A DNA stretch of 64,000 nucleotides. It comes from Bradyrhizobium sp. in8p8. GTDB taxonomy: Bacteria > Pseudomonadota > Alphaproteobacteria > Rhizobiales > Xanthobacteraceae. This document shows, piece by piece, positions 17,722 through 25,928 of this stretch. Where the stretch lies: contig NZ_AUGD01000001.1 in the NCBI RefSeq assembly GCF_000426845.1, positions 451,001-515,000 of the forward strand. The letters run 5' to 3'. The notes below the pieces were generated by a model. That model ran no database searches. It had not been told where the DNA came from and was given only the letters and a program-made list of their open reading frames with translations. The position numbers were made by a program, and so were the translations under genes. Position 1 is the stretch's first letter. Each line of letters opens with the position of its first letter.

Positions 17722-18864
17722 ATGACCGAACGTATCCAGGAATTCCTGCGCAACCGCCGCAAGGATGGCCTCGACACCGAGCCGTGCCTGGTCGTCGATC
17801 TCGAGGTCGTGCGCGACAACTACCAAAGCTTCGCCAAGGCGCTGCCCGACAGCCGCGTGTTCTATGCCGTCAAGGCGAACCCGGCGCCGGAAGTGCTGTC
17901 GCTGCTCGCGTCCATGGGCTCCTGCTTCGACACCGCGACGGTCGCCGAGATCGAGATGGCGCTGGCCGCGGGTGCGACGCCCGACCGCATCTCCTTCGGC
18001 AACACGATCAAGAAGGAGCGCGACATCGCGCGCGCCTTCGCGCTCGGCATCCGGCTGTTCGCGGTCGATTGCGCCGCCGAGGTCGAGAAGGTCGCCCGCG
18101 CCGCGCCCGGCGCGAAGGTGTTCTGCCGCATCCTCTATGACTGCGCCGGCGCCGAGTGGCCGCTGTCGCGGAAGTTCGGCTGCGACCCGGAGATGGCAGT
18201 CGAGGTGCTCGACCTCGCCAAACGCCTGGGTCTGGAGCCGTGCGGCATCTCCTTCCATGTCGGCTCGCAGCAGCGCAAGGTGAAGGCGTGGGACCGTGCG
18301 CTGGCAATGGCTTCGCAGGTGTTCCGCGACTGCGCCGAGCGTGGCATCAACCTGTCCATGGTCAACATGGGCGGCGGCTTCCCGACCAAGTACCTGAAGG
18401 ACGTGCCGCCGGTGGTGACCTACGGCCGCTCGATCTTCCGCGCGCTGCGCAAGCACTTCGGCAACCAGATTCCGGAGACCATCATCGAGCCGGGCCGCGG
18501 CATGGTGGGCAACGCCGGCGTCATCGAATCCGAGGTCGTGCTCATCTCGAAGAAGAGCGACGAGGACGAGGTGCGCTGGGTCTACCTGGACATCGGCAAG
18601 TTCGGCGGTCTCGCCGAGACGATGGACGAGTCGATCCGCTACGCCATCCGCACCCGTCACGACGGTGCGGACATGACGCCGTGCGTGCTCGCAGGTCCGA
18701 CCTGCGACAGCGCCGACGTGCTGTACGAGAAGAACCCGTATCCGCTCCCGGTCACGCTGGAGATCGGCGACAAGGTTCTGATCGAAGGCACCGGGGCGTA
18801 TACGTCGACCTACTCGTCGGTGGCGTTCAACGGCATCCCGCCGCTGAAGACCTATCACATCTGA
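17722..18864 (+). CDS. Ornithine/lysine decarboxylase, PLP fold III
   Basis: 380-residue pyridoxal-phosphate enzyme of the eukaryote-like ornithine/diaminopimelate decarboxylase family (COG0019), cytoplasmic, probably making putrescine from ornithine. The PLP lysine is K51 in FYAVKANP; EPGRGMVGNAG binds the phosphate; CDSADVLYEK near residue 330 holds the second-subunit catalytic cysteine, and GAYTSTYSSVAFNG closes the active site. The start at 17722 has a gggaga ribosome site 5 bases upstream. It heads the polyamine locus with homospermidine synthase 1.3 kb downstream and is preceded by a long structured leader. Activity on lysine cannot be excluded. Confidence 0.93.
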   Translation: MTERIQEFLRNRRKDGLDTEPCLVVDLEVVRDNYQSFAKALPDSRVFYAVKANPAPEVLSLLASMGSCFDTATVAEIEMALAAGATPDRISFGNTIKKERDIARAFALGIRLFAVDCAAEVEKVARAAPGAKVFCRILYDCAGAEWPLSRKFGCDPEMAVEVLDLAKRLGLEPCGISFHVGSQQRKVKAWDRALAMASQVFRDCAERGINLSMVNMGGGFPTKYLKDVPPVVTYGRSIFRALRKHFGNQIPETIIEPGRGMVGNAGVIESEVVLISKKSDEDEVRWVYLDIGKFGGLAETMDESIRYAIRTRHDGADMTPCVLAGPTCDSADVLYEKNPYPLPVTLEIGDKVLIEGTGAYTSTYSSVAFNGIPPLKTYHI

Positions 18865-18910
18865 TCTGCCACATCAGATCCGCCTCTCGGTCTGGGGCCT
18901 GACGAACCCG

Positions 18911-18930
18911 GAGCCGGCTTGCCGGCTCCT
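18911..18930 (+). terminator. Hairpin after ornithine decarboxylase
   Basis: Perfect 8-bp stem ggagccgg/ccggctcc with a cttg loop, 46 bases after the stop codon. The following T-tract is weak, so it may be partial or protect the 3' end. Confidence 0.6.
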
Positions 18931-18959
18931 TCCTCAAATTTCGATTTCTGACGACGCCT

Positions 18960-18990
18960 TGAACCGGCGTGCTTTGCGCACGTCGGTTCA
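18960..18990 (+). promoter_or_regulatory. Two-part hairpin upstream of the GNAT gene
   Basis: Outer arms tgaaccg/cggttca (18960-18966, 18984-18990) and inner arms cgtgc/gcacg (18968-18972, 18978-18982) stack into one stem, 18 bases before the ATG of the acetyltransferase. It could control read-through from the decarboxylase or the translation of the next gene. Confidence 0.4.
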
Positions 18991-19008
18991 AGTGGGGACT
19001 GACGCGCC

Positions 19009-19596
19009 ATGACTGCTCCTCGGAAGCCACAGATCGCCCTCACCTCGAAGGCCGCTCCGTTCGTGATCCGTGCGGAACGTGCTGCCGACGTCGCGATGCG
19101 TGAAGCGTTGCTCGATGCCTGCTTTGGCGAGAACCGCCATGGCCGCACCTGCCAGCGCCTGCGCGACGGACGTGCACCCGCCGCAGGCCTTGCCCTGTCG
19201 GCGGTGCGCGAGGGCAAGCTCGTGGGAACCGTGCGGCTGTGGCACGTCAGCGCCGGAGGCAGGCCTGCCCTGGTCCTCGGACCGCTGGCGGTGGACCCTG
19301 CCTGCCGCGAGCTCGGGATCGGCGCCGCGCTGATGCATCAGGCGCTGGCTGCCGCCCGGGCGCGCGGGCACGCCGCCGTGATCCTGCTTGGCGATGCCCC
19401 CTATTACGCCCGGTTCGGCTTCTCGACGGAGAAAACCGGTGCGCTGTCGCTGCCCGGCCCGTTCGAGCGAGACCGCCTGCTGGCAATCGAGTTCGCCGAG
19501 GGCGCACTCGATGGCTGCGTCGGGATGATCGTCCCGACCGGCGCTGCCCTGCCCAAACGGAGGGCGGTTCGCGCACCTGAGGCGCGCGCGGCTTAA
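19009..19596 (+). CDS. GNAT family N-acetyltransferase
   Basis: 195-residue cytoplasmic acetyltransferase. The acetyl-CoA motif A is clear (LAVDPACRELGIGAALMHQAL), followed by motif B (AVILLGDAPYYARFGFS). This arrangement, with VLGPLAVDP and YYARFGF, is that of the YhbS/COG3153 subgroup, whose substrates are mostly unknown. It lies between ornithine decarboxylase and the Rid protein in the polyamine locus, so acetylation of a polyamine is a reasonable guess but is not shown by sequence. The ATG at 19009 has only a weak ribosome site (gtgggg, about 11 bases upstream). Confidence 0.88.
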   Translation: MTAPRKPQIALTSKAAPFVIRAERAADVAMREALLDACFGENRHGRTCQRLRDGRAPAAGLALSAVREGKLVGTVRLWHVSAGGRPALVLGPLAVDPACRELGIGAALMHQALAAARARGHAAVILLGDAPYYARFGFSTEKTGALSLPGPFERDRLLAIEFAEGALDGCVGMIVPTGAALPKRRAVRAPEARAA

Positions 19597-19649
19597 GGGA
19601 TCCCTTGCATCGCGAAGCCCCAGGCCGCGTTGAGCGGCAACGCCCGACC

Positions 19650-19690
19650 GCGCCTGCGCCAAGCCAGTTCCTTTGGGGTTGCGCAGGCGC
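19650..19690. other. Inverted repeat between GNAT and Rid genes
   Basis: gcgcctgcgc (19650-19659) and gcgcaggcgc (19681-19690) are perfect 10-base inverted arms around a 21-base loop. It may be a terminator of the upstream gene or a processing site; no T-run follows. Confidence 0.45.
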
Positions 19691-19742
19691 CTGAAACGCC
19701 CTTTAACCCCGCGAAACATCCCCCTGGTCGAGGTCCGAGAGC

Positions 19743-20132
19743 ATGTCCCGTCGCCTGATTTCCACCGGCTCCCCGTTCGAGAAGACCGCCGGCTACAGCC
19801 GCGCCGTGATCGACGGCGAGTTCGCCTTCGTCGCGGGAACCACGGGCTATGACTACACGACGATGACGATGCCGGCCGACGTCACGAGCCAGTCACGCAA
19901 CTGCTTCAAGACCATCGAAGCTGCCCTGAAGGAGGGCGGCTTCGAAATCGCCGACATTGTCCGTGCGACCTACTATGTCACCGACCCCAGCTACATCGAT
20001 GCCCACTTCGCCGTCTGCGGCGAGGTTCTCGGCGACATCAGGCCGGCAGCGACGTTGCTTGTCGTCAGCGCCCTCGCCAAGCCCGAGATGAAGGTCGAGA
20101 TCGAAGTCACCGCCAAACGCCGCAGCATCTGA
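19743..20132 (+). CDS. Rid family protein without the catalytic arginine
   Basis: 129-residue protein of the RidA/YjgF/UK114 trimeric family (GEFAFVAGTTGYDYTT near the start; EIEVTAKR at the end). In RidA an arginine in the PARS-like segment performs imine deamination; here that position appears to be alanine (RPAATLLVV), so the protein probably belongs to one of the Rid subgroups without that activity. It is 66 bases upstream of homospermidine synthase on the same strand, and this placement suggests a role in polyamine or reactive imine/aldehyde handling. That role is inference. Confidence 0.88.
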   Translation: MSRRLISTGSPFEKTAGYSRAVIDGEFAFVAGTTGYDYTTMTMPADVTSQSRNCFKTIEAALKEGGFEIADIVRATYYVTDPSYIDAHFAVCGEVLGDIRPAATLLVVSALAKPEMKVEIEVTAKRRSI

Positions 20133-20198
20133 GAAGCGCCGCCGCGCCTGATCCGTCCCCCACCCTTTGTCTGCCAGCACGTTTCGGAGAACCATCCC

Positions 20199-21641
20199 AT
20201 GAGCCCCGCCTCGCAGGTCTACGCGAAGATCACCGGTCCCATCGTCATGGTCGGCTTCGGCTCCATCGGCAAAGGCACCTTGCCGCTGATCGAGCGGCAT
20301 CTCGACTACGACAAGTCGCGCATCACCGTGCTCGATCCGAAGGACGAGGGCCGGAAGGCGCTTTGCGAGAAGCACAATGTCCGATTCATCCAGAAGGGCC
20401 TGACCAAGGACAATTATCGCGAGGTGCTGACCCCGCTGCTCACGGAGGGCGGCGGCCAGGGCTTTTGCGTCAATCTCTCGGTCGATACCGGGTCGACCGA
20501 CATCATGGAGCTCTGCAACGAGCTCGGCGCCCTCTATATCGACACCGTCAACGAGCCCTGGCTCGGCTTCTATTTCGATGCCTCGAAGGGGCCGGAAGCG
20601 CGCTCCAATTACGCCCTGCGCGAAGTGACGCTGGCTGCCAAGCGGGCGCGCCCCGCCGGCTCGACGACGGCCGTTTCCTGCTGCGGCGCCAATCCCGGCA
20701 TGGTCTCGTTCTTCGTGAAGCAGGCGCTGCTCAACGTTGCCGCGGATTTGAAGCTCAACGCCCCCAAGCCGAAGACCAAGGCTGAGTGGGCGGATTTGAT
20801 GCGGCAGGCCGGCATCAAGGGCATCCACATCGCCGAACGCGACACCCAGCGCTCGAAGAAGCCGAAGGAGCCCGATGTCTTCGTCAACACCTGGTCGGTC
20901 GAAGGCTTCCTCTCCGAAGGCGTGCAGCCGTCCGAGCTAGGCTGGGGCACTCATGAGAAATGGATGCCCGACAATGCGCGAACTCATGAGGCCGGCTGCG
21001 GCGCCGCAATCTATCTGATGCAGCCCGGCGCCAACACGCGCGTGCGCACGTGGTGTCCGACCCGTGGCGCGCAGTACGGCTTCCTCGTCACCCATAACGA
21101 GTCGATCTCGATCTCCGACTACTTCACCGTGCGCGACGCCTCGGGCACGGCGATCTACCGGCCAACCTGCCACTACGCCTATCATCCCGCCGACGATGCC
21201 GTGCTGTCGCTGCACGAGATGTTCGGCCGCGCCGGGAAGATGCAGGAGAAGCACCACATCCTCGACGAGAACGAGATCGTCGACGGCATAGACGAGCTCG
21301 GCGTGCTGCTGTTTGGCCATGACAAGAACGCCTATTGGTATGGCTCGCAGCTTTCCATCGAGGAGACGCGCAGGCTCGCGCCCTACCAGAACGCGACCGG
21401 CCTGCAGGTGACCTCGGCCGTGCTCGGCGGCATGGTGTGGGCGCTGGAGAACCCGAACGAAGGCATCGTCGAAGCCGACGAGATGGATTTCGATCGTCTG
21501 CTCGAAATTCAGATGCCCTATCTCGGCCCGGTGAAGGGCTTCTACACCGATTGGACGCCGTTGACGGACCGCCCAGGTCTGTTTCCGGAAGACATCGACA
21601 CCAGCGATCCCTGGCAGTTCAAGAACATTCTGGTGCGGTGA
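20199..21641 (+). CDS. hss: Homospermidine synthase
   Basis: 480-residue NAD-dependent enzyme that joins two putrescines (or putrescine and spermidine) into homospermidine, the main long polyamine of many rhizobia. The N-terminal Rossmann motif is VMVGFGSIGKGTLPLI; the conserved catalytic blocks include YIDTVNEPWLGFY, SCCGANPGMVSFFVKQAL, WGTHEKWMPDNA, and the C-terminal YWYGSQLSIEETRRLAPYQNATGLQV. Length equals that of characterised bacterial enzymes. Its substrate is supplied by the decarboxylase encoded 1.3 kb upstream on the same strand. A family B repeat follows. Confidence 0.96.
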   Translation: MSPASQVYAKITGPIVMVGFGSIGKGTLPLIERHLDYDKSRITVLDPKDEGRKALCEKHNVRFIQKGLTKDNYREVLTPLLTEGGGQGFCVNLSVDTGSTDIMELCNELGALYIDTVNEPWLGFYFDASKGPEARSNYALREVTLAAKRARPAGSTTAVSCCGANPGMVSFFVKQALLNVAADLKLNAPKPKTKAEWADLMRQAGIKGIHIAERDTQRSKKPKEPDVFVNTWSVEGFLSEGVQPSELGWGTHEKWMPDNARTHEAGCGAAIYLMQPGANTRVRTWCPTRGAQYGFLVTHNESISISDYFTVRDASGTAIYRPTCHYAYHPADDAVLSLHEMFGRAGKMQEKHHILDENEIVDGIDELGVLLFGHDKNAYWYGSQLSIEETRRLAPYQNATGLQVTSAVLGGMVWALENPNEGIVEADEMDFDRLLEIQMPYLGPVKGFYTDWTPLTDRPGLFPEDIDTSDPWQFKNILVR

Positions 21642-21661
21642 ACGCCTGTCTGTCTCCGCTT

Positions 21662-21761
21662 GTCATTCCGGGGCGCGCCGCTTGGCGCGAGCCCGGAATC
21701 CATCGGGAGACAAAATGCGCGGAAATGGATTCCGAGCTCGCGCTTCGCGCACCCCGAATGA
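21662..21761. repeat. Palindromic intergenic repeat, family B
   Basis: Begins gtcattccggggcgcg-like and ends cgcgcaccccgaatgac-like, with an inner ggaatccat/atggattcc pair. It lies between the convergent hss and the 109-residue protein. Confidence 0.85.
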
Positions 21762-21771
21762 CCGTAGAAGC

Positions 21772-22101
21772 CTACTTCTTCTCGAGCGGCGGCGCGATCT
21801 TCTCCGCGGGAGCCGGCGGCAATGCCGGCTTGGTCGCCGCGCCCTGCGTCTGCGGATCCGGACGTGCGGGCTCGGGCGCCGGCGTGGTCGGCCGGTCGCC
21901 GCCGGGCTTGGCTTCCGCGGGCTTGTTCTGATCCTCGGAAGGCGTGCCCTGAAGCGGCGGCGTTGCCTGCGCCAGCTCCATCCGATTTTCGGCGCGGATT
22001 TGCGCGAGCGACATCACGGCGACCACGATGCCCGCTGCGAGCAGCGAACCAGCAATTGTCAGGTCGAGCTTCAGTCTGCGCTTGTCGCCTTGAATGGCCA
22101 T
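21772..22101 (-). CDS. Membrane-anchored Pro/Ala-rich protein, unknown
   Basis: 109 residues from the ATG at 22101 (MAIQGDKRR); an ATG at 22158 is in frame but its residues look non-conserved. A basic N-terminus is followed by one membrane helix (about residues 16-36), then a long tail of proline, alanine, glutamine and charged residues (about 45-109) ending PPLEKK. It looks like an inner-membrane anchor with a disordered periplasmic tail. I recognise no family. It is downstream of mgtC on the same strand, 101 bases away. Confidence 0.65.
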   Translation of the reverse strand: MAIQGDKRRLKLDLTIAGSLLAAGIVVAVMSLAQIRAENRMELAQATPPLQGTPSEDQNKPAEAKPGGDRPTTPAPEPARPDPQTQGAATKPALPPAPAEKIAPPLEKK

Positions 22102-22202
22102 GTCGATCACCGCCTTTGTCCGCAGGACAACGAAACCGCGACCTGCCGGTTCCGGCATTGAAGAACCGGGAACCCAGCCCTCTGCGCGCCAAAACGCCGC
22201 GC

Positions 22203-22919
22203 TCAGTCGGTGGTACTGACCTCCCAGGTAGCGTGTCGCACGCCCGGCAAATGCTGGAGGTCAGTCGCCACCGCGTTCAGCTCGTTGGGGTCGACTGCGG
22301 TCGCGACCAGTTTTGCGGCGATCTCCAGAACGTCATCGCCGATTTCGGCCACATCGATATCGGCCACCGAATATTTCGCGGTCTCGAGCTTCTCGACGAG
22401 CCGGTCGCGCATATCCGGAAGAGCATCGGCCGCAACGGCAAGCTTGAAATAGTAGGTTGCCTCCAGCGCCTTCTCGTTCAGGGGAATACGGTTGATTGCA
22501 TTGACCAGCGGACGCAGCATGGTGTTGCCGGCGATCACGAACACGGTCAGCGCGGACGCCTGCGCGATCATGTCGGCGCCGGCGCAGGAGCCAACCGCGG
22601 CGGACGCCCACAGCGTTGCCGCGGTGTTGAGACCGCGCACGTCCATGCCCTGCTTCATGATGACGCCGGCCCCGAGGAAGCCTATGCCAGACACCACGTA
22701 GGCGATCACGCGCACCGCGCCGTCGGCGCCCGCCAAATTCATCGCGAGATCGACGAAGGCGGCGGCGCCGACCGCGACCAGCACGTTGGTGCGCAGGCCC
22801 GCCGTGCGCTGACGGTATTGCCGCTCGGCGCCGATCAGCGTGCCCAGCACGAAGGCCGTGGTCAGGCTGGCCAGCGTATCCGCGAAGTCGGCAAGCTGGA
22901 ATGTCGTCAGAAATCGCAT
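22203..22919 (-). CDS. MgtC/SapB family membrane protein
   Basis: 238-residue inner-membrane protein. The N-terminal half has four to five hydrophobic helices with the family pattern GTLIGAERQYRQRTAGLRTNVLVAVGAAAF and GIGFLGAGVIMKQG; the C-terminal ~90 residues form a soluble ACT-like domain. MgtC proteins support growth at low magnesium, partly by restraining F-type ATPase, and are also linked to acid stress. It starts 30 bases after the WD40 gene on the same strand and may be transcribed with the zinc operon, though it may equally have its own promoter. Confidence 0.93.
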   Translation of the reverse strand: MRFLTTFQLADFADTLASLTTAFVLGTLIGAERQYRQRTAGLRTNVLVAVGAAAFVDLAMNLAGADGAVRVIAYVVSGIGFLGAGVIMKQGMDVRGLNTAATLWASAAVGSCAGADMIAQASALTVFVIAGNTMLRPLVNAINRIPLNEKALEATYYFKLAVAADALPDMRDRLVEKLETAKYSVADIDVAEIGDDVLEIAAKLVATAVDPNELNAVATDLQHLPGVRHATWEVSTTD

Positions 22920-22949
22920 GGCCCCCTATAAGGCGGGAACCATGACAAA

Positions 22950-23969
22950 TTAAAGCTCCAGCAGGCCGCCATCCCCATTTTCGTCCGCAAAGGCCAGCAG
23001 CGTGCCCTTGGCGTTCCAGCCGAGCGCGGCGACGGGCGGCGTGCCGTTACGGCGGACGAGGATTTCCGCGCCGTCCTCCAGCCGCAGCATCAGCACGGTG
23101 CCGTCGCTGTAGCCGGCGGCCAGAATATCGTTCTTGGGATGGCAGGCGACCACCGACACGCGTGCTTGCAGCGGCGCGAGCATCGCGGGCTCCTTGCCCA
23201 TGGGGCCGTCCTTGCTGCCGAACGGCCATACGATCACGGTGTCGGCGCCTGACGTCGCGAGCCCCTTGCCGCCAGCGCTCCACGACATCGAGCGGACGCG
23301 ACCGGGGTAGCCTGTCATGCGCATGTGCCTGTTGTCGGCGAGCCGCCAGCCATGCAGCGCCGGCTCGTGCATCGCGGTGACGAGAAACTTGTTGTCCGGA
23401 CTGAACGTGACCGCGTGATGCGAACCGGCCCAGGGCAGGAATTCGGCCGATCCCGCCATGTTCGGAAACCACAGCGTCACGCCGTTGTAGTGCGCGATTG
23501 CGAGCCGCAGGCCCTTCGGGGCGAATGCGAGACCGCCGACGGTGGATGGCACTTCGATCGACTTCTCCTCGGCCTTGCCGCTCTTGACCGTGGCCGTCTT
23601 GCCGGCCGACCAGGCGAAGGTGCCGTCGGCGTGCAGCGCCACCGCGTCGATCCAGCGCCGCTTCGGATCGGTGGCGAGCAGCGTCGCCTCGCCCTTGGCG
23701 TCGAGCGAGACGACCTTGCCGGCATCGCCGCCCATCACGAGGCGCTTGCCGTCTGAGGCGGTCGAAAGAATGCCGCCGCTGTGCACGGCAACCGTAGTGA
23801 TCTCGCCCTTGCTATCGACGAACGCGACATTCTCCTCGCCACCGACGAAGGCGGCACGGCCGCCGAGGAAATGCACCGAGGTCACGGCCATGCCGAGCCC
23901 AATAGGCTTGACGCGATCGGTGACGGAGACGATCGAGGCTGAATCCGGGGCCGGCGCGAACTCTTTCAT
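22950..23969 (-). CDS. WD40 repeat protein paired with CobW GTPase
   Basis: 339-residue protein without signal peptide, so probably cytoplasmic. It has about seven repeats typical of a beta-propeller, with recognisable blades such as VTFSPDNKFLVTAMHEPALHGW, SMSWSAGGKGLATSGADTVIVW and AALGWNAKGTLLAFADENGD. Its ATG shares one base with the stop of the CobW-type GTPase gene, so translation is likely coupled. CobW-WD40 gene pairs occur in other alphaproteobacteria as I recall, but the propeller's role is not known to me; a docking platform or regulator for metal delivery is inference. It differs from the periplasmic AztD propeller, which is exported. Confidence 0.85.
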   Translation of the reverse strand: MKEFAPAPDSASIVSVTDRVKPIGLGMAVTSVHFLGGRAAFVGGEENVAFVDSKGEITTVAVHSGGILSTASDGKRLVMGGDAGKVVSLDAKGEATLLATDPKRRWIDAVALHADGTFAWSAGKTATVKSGKAEEKSIEVPSTVGGLAFAPKGLRLAIAHYNGVTLWFPNMAGSAEFLPWAGSHHAVTFSPDNKFLVTAMHEPALHGWRLADNRHMRMTGYPGRVRSMSWSAGGKGLATSGADTVIVWPFGSKDGPMGKEPAMLAPLQARVSVVACHPKNDILAAGYSDGTVLMLRLEDGAEILVRRNGTPPVAALGWNAKGTLLAFADENGDGGLLEL

Positions 23970-25009
23970 CACGAGACGATGCAGCTCTCGAAACCCTTGC
24001 GGATCGCCTCTTCCGGCAATTCGCGGCCAATGAAGACGAGGCGGCTCTCGCGTGGCTCGCCCTCCTTCCACGTCCGCTGATGGTTACCCTCCAGCATCAT
24101 GTGGACGCCCTGGAAAACGTAGCGGTCGTCGTCGTCCTGGAAGGCGAGGATGCCCTTCGAGCGCAGGATCTTGCCGCCCTCGACCTGCACCAGGTTCTGC
24201 AGCCAGGGCATGAACACGTTCGGATCGAGCGGCTTGTCGGTCTTGAGCGAGAGCGATTGCATCTCCTCGTCGTGATAGTGCTTCAGGCCATGGCCGTGAT
24301 CATGGTGATGGTCATGGGCGTGGCCGTGATGGTGGTCATGGTCGTGGTCGTCAGCTTCCAAGAAGTCCGGCTCGATGTCGAGGATGCGGTCGAGGTCGAA
24401 CGCGCCGCGATCGAGCACATCGGACAGCGCCACCGAGCAGCGCTCGGTGCGGTGCAGCTTCGCGTAGGGATTGATGCCGCGGATGCGAGCCTCGACCTCG
24501 GCGAGCTCGCCCTTTGTGACGAGGTCGGTCTTGTTCAGGACGATGACATCGGCGAAGGCGATCTGGTTCTTGGCCTCGGGCGCATCCTTGAGCCGGTCGG
24601 ACAGCCACTTGGCGTCGGCAACCGTGACGACCGCATCCAACCGCGCATTCTTCTGCACGTCCTCGTCGACGAAGAAGGTCTGCGCGACCGGCGCCGGATC
24701 GGCAAGGCCGGTGGTCTCGACGATGATGGCGTCGAACTTGCCCTTGCGCTTCATCAAGCCATCCATGATGCGCACGAGGTCGCCGCGCACGGTGCAGCAG
24801 ATGCAGCCATTGTTCATCTCGAACACTTCCTCATCGGCACCGATGATGAGATCGTTGTCGATGCCGATCTCACCGAATTCGTTGACGATGACGGCGTATT
24901 TCTTGCCGTGGTTTTCGGACAGGATGCGGTTCAGGAGCGTGGTCTTGCCGGCACCGAGATAGCCGGTCAGCACGGTCACGGGAATCTTCTGGGAGGTCGC
25001 TTCAGACAT
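23969..25009 (-). CDS. CobW/COG0523 GTPase, probable zinc metallochaperone
   Basis: 346-residue cytoplasmic GTPase. It shows Walker A GYLGAGKTTLLN near residue 16, the metal-binding CxCC motif (GCICCTV) near residue 68, NKTD for guanine recognition, and a His-rich stretch near residues 217-243 (DHDHDHHHGHAHDHHHDHG) before the C-terminal CobW_C domain. COG0523 proteins deliver zinc to client enzymes under limitation; members called CobW in cobalt pathways lack this genomic context. Placement in a Zur-headed zinc operon supports the zinc assignment. No cobalamin genes are nearby. Confidence 0.93.
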   Translation of the reverse strand: MSEATSQKIPVTVLTGYLGAGKTTLLNRILSENHGKKYAVIVNEFGEIGIDNDLIIGADEEVFEMNNGCICCTVRGDLVRIMDGLMKRKGKFDAIIVETTGLADPAPVAQTFFVDEDVQKNARLDAVVTVADAKWLSDRLKDAPEAKNQIAFADVIVLNKTDLVTKGELAEVEARIRGINPYAKLHRTERCSVALSDVLDRGAFDLDRILDIEPDFLEADDHDHDHHHGHAHDHHHDHGHGLKHYHDEEMQSLSLKTDKPLDPNVFMPWLQNLVQVEGGKILRSKGILAFQDDDDRYVFQGVHMMLEGNHQRTWKEGEPRESRLVFIGRELPEEAIRKGFESCIVS

Positions 25010-25062
25010 AACAACTCCGGACTTCGGCTTGTCGCGCGACGCGAGGCGGGGTGGCCCCTGCC

Positions 25063-25926
25063 CTAGTGGTCAAGCGCGCTGGTCAGGGCCTTTATATTGT
25101 GCCTGACCATGTCAATGTAAGTGGGTGCAAGCCCCTTTTCGCCGGTCAAACCGTCCGAAATCAGGGTGCCGCCGACCTTGGCGCCTGTCTCGGCCGCGAT
25201 CCGCCGGATCAGCCGATCATCGCTGATATTTTCCAGGAATACCGCCGGGATCCTCGCGGCCTTGATCTGGCTGATGATGGCGGCGATGTCGCGCGCGCTG
25301 GGCTCGGTTTCCGTGGAGACACCCAGGGGGGCGATGAACCGGATACCGTATTCGCTGGAGAAATAGCCGAAGGCGTCGTGGGTAGAGATCACCTTGCGCC
25401 GCTCGGGCGGGATTTTCACCACGGCCTGCCGGACCTCGCGGTCCAGCGTTTCAAGCTTTTCCAGATAGGCGCTCGCCTGGGCACGGAAGAACTCGGCGTC
25501 ATCCGGAGCGGCCGCGGCGAGCGCATTGGCGATATCGGTGACGTAGATCTTGGCGTTGGGAATGGACTGCCAGGCGTGGGGATCGGCGGCCGCACCCAGT
25601 TTCAGCGGTGTGATGCCCGCGCTCGCGGTCACGACTTTCGCCTTGCTGCCGGCGGACTGCACAAGGCGCGGCAACCAGCCCTCGAGGCCAAGCCCGTTGA
25701 CGATGACGAGCTTGGCGTCCGCGATCCGTTTCGCATCGCTGGGCGTCGGCGTATAGACATGGACGTCGCCGTCGGCGCCAACCAGTGTCGTCAGATTGAT
25801 GCGGTCGCCGCCGACGTTGCGGACGAAATCGGCCAGAATCGAGAAGCTCGCGACGACGTTGAGCCGCTCCGCGGCCTGCAGCGGCGAGGCGATCAGCAAC
25901 AGCGTACAAAGCAGGATGAATCGCAT
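25063..25926 (-). CDS. Zinc ABC transporter substrate-binding protein (ZnuA-like)
   Basis: 287-residue periplasmic binding protein of the cluster A-I metal family. The signal peptide ends about LQAAE (residue 19-20). Metal-ligand candidates are the histidine in DVHVYTPTPSD, the histidine in DPHAW, and the histidine in STHDAFGYFSSEYGIRF, with a C-terminal acidic residue near ENISDDR. It lacks the long His-rich loop of enterobacterial ZnuA. The ATG at 25926 lies 2 bases after the permease stop. Zinc is favoured over manganese because of the Zur box at the head of the operon. Confidence 0.92.
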   Translation of the reverse strand: MRFILLCTLLLIASPLQAAERLNVVASFSILADFVRNVGGDRINLTTLVGADGDVHVYTPTPSDAKRIADAKLVIVNGLGLEGWLPRLVQSAGSKAKVVTASAGITPLKLGAAADPHAWQSIPNAKIYVTDIANALAAAAPDDAEFFRAQASAYLEKLETLDREVRQAVVKIPPERRKVISTHDAFGYFSSEYGIRFIAPLGVSTETEPSARDIAAIISQIKAARIPAVFLENISDDRLIRRIAAETGAKVGGTLISDGLTGEKGLAPTYIDMVRHNIKALTSALDH

Positions 25927-25928
25927 CG

